NCBI GenBank assembly: GCA_039566865.1
Contig: CM076949.1
Location: 12,129,501 to 12,193,500 of the forward strand
Length of the DNA: 64,000 bases
Source: Aurelia coerulea
Taxonomy: Eukaryota; Cnidaria; Scyphozoa; Semaeostomeae; Ulmaridae
Direction: 5' to 3'
Shown here: positions 10,591-19,324 of the stretch, piece after piece
Layout: every line of letters starts with the position of its first letter
Position numbering within the stretch: the stretch's first letter is position 1
Program-made: the position numbers and the translations under genes
The notes under the pieces: model-generated
What the model was told of the DNA's origin: nothing
Seen by the model: only the letters and a program-made list of their open reading frames with translations
Database searches by the model: none

Positions 10591-11502
10591 TTAAAGTTCA
10601 TCTCTACGTAACATTTCTCCGATTACTGCTGCATTGCGCTTCGATTTAGTTATGCGCATGCGATCTTGCTGCTTAGGAACTGTATTTGCAGGAGCTGGCT
10701 GCGCTGGCGCTTGCTGCAACGGTGTTTGCTTGCTGACTTCCAACGGTACAAGTAATTTTAAAGGGCGACACAATACCTTGGTACCGAACTTACCGTCCAT
10801 GTTTGCAAGAAGGACCTTTGCTGACCTTATACTGCCATCTATGCCTGGGAACAGCTCAAGCACCTTGCCAAGTTTCCAAAAGGTTCGTTTGGTTTGCGCA
10901 TCTTTCAAAAGAACAACGTCTCCTACAGATATCACTGGCTCCTTTGCGTGAATCTTCGGCTTGTATGCTTCCATCAAACCTAAAAGATACTCATTTTTCC
11001 ACCTCTTGGTGAAATGGCCTAAAAGCAAACGATTATATTTTGCACGTTTAGACAATGTCTCATAGGTACTTACCACCTCGTAATACCTGTTGTGAGGAAG
11101 ATGAGACAAGTTTCTGCCATTTACAAGATGAGAAGGGGTAAGGGGGTACGAGATCCCTTCGCTATCATCATGTACGTAAGTGATAGGACGGGAATTAATA
11201 ATTCCTTCAATTTCCACTAAGATTGTGTTCATCTCATTAAATTCTAGCATTGCACGTCCTACCACCTTCACAATACATCGTTAAACACTTCTCACCATTC
11301 GTTCCCAGGCCCCTCCTTCCCAGGGACTCCTCTCTGTTATGAATTGCCACTTCACCTCTTGCAATGCAAGGGCTTCAAATAACATTGGAGTTCTCAATAA
11401 CTTTCTTACCTCTTTTGCTGCGGCCTTATATGTCTTTGCATTATCGCTCAACATTTTTGCTGGCAAACGATGTTTCCCAAACACACTCAGAATAATTTCC
11501 AA
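10591..11502 (-). pseudogene. BEL/Pao integrase core and C-terminal domain fragment
   Basis: The frame encodes the end of a BEL/Pao polyprotein. 11284-11502 has the integrase core signature LPAKMLSDNAKTYKAA and WQFITERSPWEGGAWERMV. 10591-11280 continues with GIINSRPITYVHDD, PLTPSHLVNGR and a DUF5641-like tail (RWKNEYL..., VGDVVLLKD, WKLGKVLELFPGIDG). Both parts are in the same frame, separated by one nonsense codon at 11281-11283. Another stop lies just upstream of 11502, so protease, RT and RNase H are missing. It is a dead 3' fragment whose direction matches the LTR proposed at 10147-10461. Confidence 0.82.
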
Positions 11503-11519
11503 AGAATTGCTCTAACTGT

Positions 11520-12309
11520 ACACTGACAAAACATTTTGCAAATTACAAAAGTTTCTTAGCTTTTTCAATTCAGGTAGGGATGTTTTTTAACTTTCGAAAA
11601 AATTGAGCCTTCCGTTTCTTATAAGCGGTCTCCTATAAAATAGTACGTGTAGTAACCTTTAGCGTTGCAGTGGTTAGTGCCTTTTGAAGTATATGGTTTA
11701 ACACTTTCTTAGAGAAGGGTCTTAAGTCTTTTCAAATAAACAGTGGGCCTTGAGAAGGACCGTGAAGACCTGTTCCCCCTTTAAAGCTTCAGGAAGCGTA
11801 GCAAATTCATCACATCTTAATAACCAAAGTATGCTGTACCACAAGCAGCCCATAACATACAACCATTAAATTTTCCCTAAATCAGATGGTACAAGAACAA
11901 ATGGTGTTATAGGAAGTTTCTACAGCCTGTTTGCAAGTTGTACTTGGCGTAAGCCTTTTAAAACTAGGGGAATTCTCGAAAAATCCAAATGGATCTTCAG
12001 CTCCATTCTGAACATGCAACTACCTATCCTACTGGGAGATAAACTCGATACTTGAAGCTTAACAAGTGCACTTAAAATAGCAACCAATCTTAACATAATA
12101 GCCAATTACCGTAGAAGCAGGAATAACTAAGGCATTGTCGTTTAGCAAACCAAAGATGTCCCAAAAGTTTAAACAATCTTTTCTGACCAGATGAGTATCT
12201 GACCAGATGTGTCATCCAAAGTAGGGACTAGATGACCTTGTGTCCTTTCCTGCTTTGGATGGCACAGTGACAAGTAATCTTTTGTGTTTTAATTGTTTTG
12301 ATGATGATA

Positions 12310-12346
<37 letters not shown>

Positions 12347-12970
12347 TGAGTATGTTCTTTTAGCGTTACAGGACAAACCCTTACTCAGCAAAGCCCTGTG
12401 ATACAGCTCTGACCAGTTTTTGGACAACCTTAATCTTATCAAACAATGCCCGGATTCGATTGTCTCTCTACAAAAATGTCGCTGATAATTAAGAATCGTT
12501 TCCATTCTTTTTGAATTTCAGATGTAAAAATGTAAAGTTAATTGCTTAAAACGACACATAAAATGATGTACCATAAACAGCTCATAACGTACAGAGCTTA
12601 TAAATTCTTCCCAATTTACGTGCACCTTTTCGCATAAAGAACTTTCTGATACCAGGCTTTGAGTTTCACAGCCTGCACGAAGTTGGGTTACAGCCGAAGC
12701 CCTAAAAACTAGGGAAATACTCAAAAAACCCAAACATGGATCTTCAGCTCCATTTATCTCCATTGTCAACGATCTTACTTTGAGGGATGAACTCCAAAAC
12801 CCGAAGCTTGAAAAGCGTTACTTAAACTACCCACAAATCTTAGCCAAGTCAATTCTGACGTAGGGAAAACCGAACCATCGCCGTTCAGCAGACGAACAAT
12901 TTTACAAAACTTAGAAAAGACTTTTCGTTCTTCATTTACAACATTTTGATTTTGTGTGCTGATGGGCACT
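11520..12970. repeat. Diverged direct duplication flanking a poly(A) run
   Basis: About 11825-12180 and 12535-12910 are diverged copies in the same orientation: both have a TGTACCA(C/T)AA(G/A)CAG... stretch, an ACTAGGG(G/A)AAT... stretch, and the exact block TGGATCTTCAGCTCCATT (about 11992 and 12738). A poly(A) run of about 33 bp is at 12310-12343. Minus-strand frames in the two copies show weak mutual similarity, but I recognise no protein family. Confidence 0.6.
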
Positions 12971-12992
12971 TTTGCTTTTGTTTTTATTTTAT

Positions 12993-12994
<2 letters not shown>

Positions 12995-13068
<74 letters not shown>
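12995..13068. repeat. (TAA)n microsatellite, 5' side of truncated R4/Dong-like copy
   Basis: About 74 bp of TAA units, directly followed by coding sequence of the truncated element. Confidence 0.97.
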
Positions 13069-13369
13069 GAAACAAGGAACAGGAAAAGATCACAAAGTAC
13101 CAAGATCTAGCCAGAGAAATCAGAAAGATTTGGAATGTGTCAACCAAGGTCATCCCAATTGTCATAGGTGCCCTTGGCACTGTAACAGGCAGACTTGAAC
13201 AGTACCTGAAGGAAATAGGTGTAACAACAAGAATTGAGTTAATCCAGAAGTCAACCCTTCTAGGCACGGCGAGAATCATCAGACAGGTTCTTGATATCTA
13301 AGGACACTAGATGTGACCCGATATCTTGGACAGTAATTCCAAATGTTAATTCATTTGTGCGTAACATTC
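13069..13369 (+). mobile_element. Severely 5'-truncated R4/Dong-like element
   Basis: About 230 bp encode the last 75 or so residues of an RLE-type element, starting KITKYQDLAREIRKIW and ending LIQKSTLLGTARIIRQVLDI. The fragment aligns with the C-terminus of the 7643-8947 frame but is clearly diverged, so it is another family member. About 70 bp of 3' UTR follow, then (TAA)n. Like the larger copy it has TAA on both sides. Confidence 0.82.

Positions 13370-13404
<35 letters not shown>
13370..13404. repeat. (TAA)n tail of truncated R4/Dong-like copy
   Basis: About 11 TAA units between the element's 3' UTR and the left edge of the large palindrome. Confidence 0.95.
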
Positions 13405-13405
<1 letters not shown>

Positions 13406-14163
13406 TGAAAAACAAAACTGTTAAAAGCAAAACGTTTCGATTATAAAATCTTCATCAGTTGTTTACAACCACAGGACAGCCAAGTATTTATAGGACAAAA
13501 TAACATTAACATAAAATCGTGATAAAATCCCCCCGAGGCCCCCCTTAAAAACAATGCCAAACAACACACCTAGACTATTTCAAGTTTTCTTAGCCAGCCA
13601 AAACTTCCAATTCAAATAAAAGTTCATAGTAAATTCCCTAATCCTTTAGTTCTCGACATCGGAATGGAAGCTCTGCGTATATAAAGTCTCAAGCAAACGA
13701 AGAAGCACGCCTCCCAACGACCTTAGGCTTTATCTTGGGGGCATGCTTCCTTTCGTATTTCGTGTCAGTGTGCACGTGGTGTCAGGGTGGAATTCCCTGT
13801 CTTGCCATCTAGGGATTTAGCAATTTAAGCAAATCCCAGGAGGGTCGTTGGGAGGCGTGCTTCTTCGTTTGCTTGAGACTTTATATACGCAGAGCTTCCA
13901 TTCCGATGTCGAGAACTAAAGGATTAGGGAATTTACTATGAACTTTTATTTGAATTGGAAGTTTTGGCTGGCTAAGAAAACTTGAAATAGTCTAGGTGTG
14001 TTGTTTGGCATTGTTTTTAAGGGGGGCCTCGGGGGGATTTTATCACGATTTTATGTTAATGTTATTTTGTCCTATAAATACTTGGCTGTCCTGTGTGGTT
14101 GTAAACAACTGATGAAGATTTTATAATCGAAACGTTTTGCTTTTAACAGTTTTGTTTTTCATA
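13403..14163. repeat. 761-bp near-perfect inverted repeat (two 320-bp arms)
   Basis: The left arm 13403-13722 and right arm 13843-14163 are reverse complements with very few differences; the spacer is 120 bp. Both arms contain, near the outer ends, CTGATGA followed 13 bases later by GAAAC (right arm 14109-14115 and 14129-14133). This resembles the conserved core of a hammerhead ribozyme, with GATT/AATC able to pair as stem II. I could not find the complete stem III and cleavage site. No coding frame. It could be an inverted dimer of a short retroelement or a foldback DNA element. Confidence 0.85.
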
Positions 14164-14198
14164 TACTTTTTTCTGTTATTTTTGATGGTGGTTTTGTT

Positions 14199-14199
<1 letters not shown>

Positions 14200-14234
<35 letters not shown>

Positions 14235-14660
14235 GCACTTATATTGCGCCATATATCCGCAGGGCTCATAGGCGCATTACAATCAAAAACACTAAGACTA
14301 ATTAAAATATGATTAAGAATACAAAAGTTTACAAAGTTTCATTAAAAATTCAAGTTAAACAATTCATTCAATAAAATACTGTTCAAATAAATGGGTCTTC
14401 AAACGAGATTTAAAAGTTTTAACTGTGTTACAAGCTCTAACCGAATAGGGGAGTCTGTTTCAAAGGAAAGGGGCAACATTTACAAAAGCACGATCACCAG
14501 CCGTTGCTAATCTGGTCCTCCCTACTTCTAGTAATAGTTCATCACATGCAGATTGCAGATCTAGTGCAACGAGAAGCCTTGCTTTGTGGCTACTGGTGAT
14601 TGCTGAGCAGTTGCTTCCAGTTAATATCAAAGACTATAGTTTTGTCGATGGTGCATTCCT
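14200..14660 (-). repeat. TAA-linked interspersed repeat (SINE or LINE 3' end)
   Basis: A (TAA)n tract at 14200-14232 is followed by about 420 bp starting AAAGCACTTATATTGCGCC. Read on the minus strand this is a body ending in a (TTA)n tail. Minus-strand translation gives short segments like FKSRLKTHLFEQYFIE but no long frame. The family was not identified. Confidence 0.5.
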
Positions 14661-14861
14661 GTGAAAGACCTGAAAATGAAGCAAGAAACGCATCAGCTCT
14701 ACTGCTTCACAATAACCCAGAATATGAAATGCAGTAAACAGTGAACTTTTTCTTACGGCTTAAAAGTTATCTCAAAGGCAATGCGTCCATACAAGCACCA
14801 CAGCACCGCGGGGGCATGTCAATTTTACGTGATATTCCATGTGAACACCTTGGTAATGAAG

Positions 14862-14866
14862 CTTAC
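14862..14866. repeat. Target site duplication CTTAC, left
   Basis: CTTAC before the 5' LTR is repeated at 21328-21332 after the 3' LTR, the 5-bp duplication expected for Ty3/Gypsy integration. Confidence 0.92.
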
Positions 14867-15012
14867 TGTGGGATCTGGGAACAAGTCTTATGACAACTAG
14901 TTTCCAGGCCCCGGGACCGGGAGGCATGTGTGTAAGTAAACAAGATGGTGGACTTTAGCAGTGCAGCACCGTAGTGATATCAATCGTAGTTAATCATCTT
15001 AGGGATCTTACA
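14867..15012 (+). repeat. 5' LTR of Ty3/Gypsy element 1
   Basis: 146 bp, TG...CA ends, 145/146 identical by eye to the 3' LTR. Confidence 0.93.
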
Positions 15013-15058
15013 ATGGCGCTGCGAGCAGGGTGGAGTTAGGCCTAACAACTGATTCAAG

Positions 15059-17680
15059 ATGTCAACAACATTGACAAACCTGAGGTCAATATGTGGAGAG
15101 TTCAAAACGGATGAGTATGGATCCAGTAATACCGACAGAAAATGGAAGGCCTACATTGAGAATTTTGAGAGCTGTCTTGAATTTGAAGATGTAACTGATG
15201 CAAAGAAAAAGAGGTCAGCTCTGCTGGCAATTGGGGGTTCAGAACTCCGGGAAATCTTGAAGACATTGGAGGAAGACACTCCAAACACATATGCTACAGC
15301 AAAGGCTGCTCTTGATGCGTATTTTAAGGAAAAAAAGAATTTAACAGCAGAGCGGTACAGATTTTTCTGTATGAAACCTGAAAGCTCAACAGAGACTCAT
15401 GATCACTGGATAACAAGACTGAAAACAGCAGGGAATGATTGTGAGTTCGATAAAATGGATTTGAAGGAAGCCATTAAATTAGCAGTAACAATGCACACTA
15501 GTTCCAGCAAGCTACAAGCTGAGGTTATAGCACAGGACATGTCATATGAAAAGATGGTAGAAAAAGCTAGGGCCATAGAATTGACAAAAAAAGAAGTGGA
15601 ATATATGAAACAAACAGAAGAAGCATTCAAAATGGAGGCCTCCGCAGTAGATGCAGTTAGGAGAGAGAGTAAATCTCAGTACAAGGGAGATATACAACCA
15701 GGATCAAAGGCTGTTCGTTTCCGTGACCGACCAAGCTACAGGTCTCAAGTGAATCGACAGAACAAGAATTGTCAGCGCTGTGGAGAACATTTCACAGAAC
15801 AACATGAATGCAGGGCAAGGAATGTCACCTGTTACAAATGTCAAAGGCCTGGTCATTTTGCAAGAATGTGTAAAACAAAGAACACAATCGATTACGTGCA
15901 AGCAGAACCTGAGCAGGAGGAATATGATTTTGATTCAGTAGAGTTTGAGCTTGATCCAATTGAAACAGCAATCAAAGCGGAGAGCAAAATCTTCAGTTCC
16001 AAACAATATCCTTCTACAAATGTAAATCTTAAAATAAATGGAGTCAAAATACAGATGAAAATAGATTCTGGGTCAGAAGTGAATGTAATAGGGCAAGATG
16101 TGTATCAACAGATATTGAATAACAGTCAAAAGAAAATAACACTGCAAAAATCCAAGGCCAAATTGAAGCCATATAATTCCCCACCTTTGCAGATAAGGGG
16201 GAAATTTAGAGCCAAGATTGAAAGTAGAAAACAAGCAACATCAGCAGATATCTATGTAGCAGCAAGCAGGGGTGTAAAATCTATTCTCAGCAAATACACT
16301 GCTTTTGATATGAATATATTGCAAATTTCTGTGGAGGAATTAACAAAAACCCTTGACAAAAAGGAGGTTCCAGAAATACAACACTTGTCTTACACAGAAA
16401 TGTCTAAACATCTGACAACAGAAAAGGACATAAATCAGAAATTACTAAAATTGAAAGAGCCAATTCAGTCTGAAGCACAAGTTAATGAAATGATAGGGCA
16501 GTATCCTAAGGTCTTCCAAGGAATAGGATGTCACAAGTACAGAAAAATAAAGCTGGACATTGATTCAACAGTAACTCCTAAGATCCAAGCACAAAGGAAA
16601 ATTCCATTTGCCAAAAGAGAGCCACTAGAAGAAATTTTAAGTGAATTAGAGAAAGAAGATATCATAGAAGAAGTTCAAGGGCCAACAGAATGGATATCTA
16701 ATCTTGTCTTGACTCCTAAATCAGATGGGAAATTGAGGATGAATATAGACATGAAAACAGCTAATTCTGCAATCAAAAGAACAAGACATGTGATACCAAC
16801 ACTAGAAGAGCTTAGATACAAGTTGAATGGAGCTACAGTTTTCTCCAAACTAGATATGAAACAAGGATACATGCAGTATCAGTTACACCCTGAGAGCAGA
16901 CACGTGACTGTTTTCTACACACATCAAGGCCTACGCAGAATGAAGAGATTGAATTTTGGCACCAATTCTGCAGCAGAACTATTCCATGAAGAGGTTAGGA
17001 AAACACTATCAGATATCAACAACTGTGAAAACATTTATGATGATATTATAGTGTATGGGAGAGACCAGAAAGAACATAACCAAGCCTTGATTAGGGTGCT
17101 ACAAAGATTAGAAGATTGTGGATTAACATTAAAGAAAGAAAAATGTGAATTCAACAAAAGAGAGATCAAGTTTTTTGGCTGCATCTTCTCACAACAAGGA
17201 ATGAAAACAGATCCAGAAAAAATTACAGCTGTCATGGAAGCCAAAGAACCTTCTTCTATGGCAGAACTGAGATCATTTTTAGGCTTATGCAACTTCAGCT
17301 CAAATTTTGTTTTTAACTATTCCATGATCACATCACCACTAAGAGAGATGACAAAGAAAGGTGCACACTTTGAATGGACAACAGAGGGAAGGGCTGCTTT
17401 TAAGAAGTTAAAGGAGAGTATTTGCAGAGAACAAACACTCAGGTACTTTGATCCTAACAAGAAAACTAGAGTATACGTAGATGGATCAAAAAAGGATGGT
17501 ATCGGTAGCATACTGGCACAATATGATAACAAAACAGGTAGTTATCAGCCAGTCCGATATAACAGCAGACCACTCAAAGATGCAGAAACGAGATACTCAC
17601 AGATAGAAGTGGAAAGTCTGGCAGTGCATTTTGGCATAACAAAAAATCACATCTATCTCTATGGTTTAAACAAAGATTAA
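15059..17680 (+). CDS. Ty3/Gypsy gag-protease-RT-RNase H (truncated by insertion)
   Basis: The 873-codon frame starts at an ATG 46 bp after the LTR. Order: gag (1-230); two zinc knuckles (C238, C241, H249, C251 and canonical CYKCQRPGHFARMC at 258-271); aspartic protease IDSGSEVNVIG (335-345); RT with LDMKQGYMQYQL and catalytic YDDI (660-663); then the start of RNase H (VYVDGSKKDGIGSILA). The last genuine residues are ...IYLYGL; NKD and the stop come from inserted DNA. The family makes virus-like particles and copies element RNA to DNA. Without the integrase this frame cannot complete transposition. The single-frame layout and integrase type recall K02A2.6/Mag-like Gypsy elements (inference). 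Confidence 0.9.
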   Translation: MSTTLTNLRSICGEFKTDEYGSSNTDRKWKAYIENFESCLEFEDVTDAKKKRSALLAIGGSELREILKTLEEDTPNTYATAKAALDAYFKEKKNLTAERYRFFCMKPESSTETHDHWITRLKTAGNDCEFDKMDLKEAIKLAVTMHTSSSKLQAEVIAQDMSYEKMVEKARAIELTKKEVEYMKQTEEAFKMEASAVDAVRRESKSQYKGDIQPGSKAVRFRDRPSYRSQVNRQNKNCQRCGEHFTEQHECRARNVTCYKCQRPGHFARMCKTKNTIDYVQAEPEQEEYDFDSVEFELDPIETAIKAESKIFSSKQYPSTNVNLKINGVKIQMKIDSGSEVNVIGQDVYQQILNNSQKKITLQKSKAKLKPYNSPPLQIRGKFRAKIESRKQATSADIYVAASRGVKSILSKYTAFDMNILQISVEELTKTLDKKEVPEIQHLSYTEMSKHLTTEKDINQKLLKLKEPIQSEAQVNEMIGQYPKVFQGIGCHKYRKIKLDIDSTVTPKIQAQRKIPFAKREPLEEILSELEKEDIIEEVQGPTEWISNLVLTPKSDGKLRMNIDMKTANSAIKRTRHVIPTLEELRYKLNGATVFSKLDMKQGYMQYQLHPESRHVTVFYTHQGLRRMKRLNFGTNSAAELFHEEVRKTLSDINNCENIYDDIIVYGRDQKEHNQALIRVLQRLEDCGLTLKKEKCEFNKREIKFFGCIFSQQGMKTDPEKITAVMEAKEPSSMAELRSFLGLCNFSSNFVFNYSMITSPLREMTKKGAHFEWTTEGRAAFKKLKESICREQTLRYFDPNKKTRVYVDGSKKDGIGSILAQYDNKTGSYQPVRYNSRPLKDAETRYSQIEVESLAVHFGITKNHIYLYGLNKD

Positions 17681-19324
17681 AGATTAAACAAAGATTAAAG
17701 ATTAAACAAAGATTAAAGATTAAACAATAGATTAAACAAAGATTTAAAGCGCGACTAATAAGATTGCCCTTTCCCAAGGTGATCTTAAAAACACTTGGAA
17801 AACCATTAACATGGTTCTCAATAAGAAATCAAAAACGACTCAAATTCAGTCGCTTGATGTTGATGGTAAGCATGTTACCGATAATAATGCTGTTGCTCAG
17901 ACAATGAATGATTTCTTTTGTGATATTGGCAAATCTCTTAGTGACAAAATTCCACAGAAAGCCAACCCCCTTGTTGAAGATAAGCTGGAAGTGAACCCTG
18001 AAAATTTACAGTTTAAATTACAAGCCTTTGATGTTCCTCAGATAAAAAAGGTTTTTGGTAAATTCAAAACGTCCAAGGGTTTCGGTCCTGATGGCATTGC
18101 TAACCATTTCCTAAAGATCGCATTCTCTGTCATTGCAGAATCTCTCTGTGACATTTTCAACCTCTCAATTGCCACTGGAGTTTTTCCTGAAAATTGGAAA
18201 ACTGCAAGGGTTGCCCCAATCTTTAAAAGTGGAGAAAAAAACAATCGTTCCAATTATAGACCGATTTCTGTGCTCCCATTTCTGGCCAGACTCTTTGAGA
18301 AATTGATTTACAACCAACTATATGATTATCTAGACAAAAATAAACTTCTGTATTCTGGCCAATCAGGTTTTAGAGCTCTGCATTCCACTGTAACTTGCTT
18401 GCTTTCTGGCACTAATGACTGGCACATTAATATTGAGCGTGGAAAATTTACAGGAAATATTTTCATTGATTTGAAAAAGGCTTTTGATACTGTTGATCAT
18501 GCCATACTTATTCAAAAGCTATCTAAGTACGGAATTCAGGGTCTTGAGCTTCAATGGTTCAAATCATATCTCAGCAGTAGGCAGCAATTCACTAAGGTTA
18601 ATGGAGTGGAATCTGACATCGGAAGCATCAACTGTGGTGTTCCACAAGGCTCTTGTTTAGGTCCGCTACTCTTCCTAATCTATATAAATGATCTGCCATT
18701 CGCCTTGAAAAACTGCAAAGTTACGATGTACGCCGACGATACTAGCATATCCTATTCCTCTAAGAGCATTGAGGATCTAACTGAAACGCTCAACAACGAA
18801 TTGAAATGTTTGAAAGAATGGCTTCAGGGCAATAAATTGTCTTTGAATGTAGTCAAGACTCAGGCAATGGTAATCGGATCTAGACCAAATCTTAAAAAGA
18901 TTGGTGAAAACACTGTGGATTCTCCTGCATTTGTTATCGATGATTCCCCTGTAGAACTCGTCGACAGTATTAAGTATCTTGGTGTCCAAGTTGACCAGTA
19001 CCTCGTGTGGGACGAGCAAATTAAATCTGTTCAAGCCAAAGTCTCCCGCTCGTTAGGTTTTTTAAAATATGCAAAGACATTTTTGCCAAAAACTGTACTT
19101 TGCAAATTATATAGAGGTATTGTAGAGCCACATTTTCGGTACTGCTGTTCTGTGTGGGGGAGCTGTGCAGAGTTCCGACTGGTTAAGCTTCAAAAATTGC
19201 AGAATCGTGCCGCTAGAATTATTACAAATAGCAGCTACGATGCTCCTGCCGAAGCTTTGATTACAGAGTTAAAATGGCCAACTGTGAGGGATATGATCAG
19301 AAGTGAGACTGCAACAACTGGTTT
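17662..19324 (+). mobile_element. Nested non-LTR RT fragment inserted into RNase H coding sequence
   Basis: Gypsy RNase H sequence stops after TATGGTTT (17660-17667) and resumes with TGGTTTGCAGAAC at 19319. TGGTTT therefore flanks the insert as a possible 6-bp TSD. The insert starts with three copies of an 18-bp unit (AAACAAAGATTAAAGATT) plus degenerate remains (17668-17750). It then carries CR1/jockey-like RT sequence, beginning in frame with NKIALSQGDLKNTWKTIN. It has no 3' UTR or tail and ends in the middle of the C-terminal RT region, which is unusual because target-primed insertions normally keep the 3' end. Confidence 0.85.
17668..17750 (+). repeat. Tandem 18-bp repeat at the 5' edge of the nested insert
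   Basis: Three exact units of AAACAAAGATTAAAGATT, followed by shorter degenerate units. Confidence 0.9.

Noticed and set aside
10634..10951. 105-codon plus-strand frame
   Set aside because: It is antisense to the BEL/Pao integrase fragment, which has clear family motifs.
14109..14133. Complete hammerhead ribozyme
   Set aside because: Only the core boxes and a possible stem II are visible; stem III and the cleavage site could not be drawn, so it is listed as a resemblance and not as an ncRNA.
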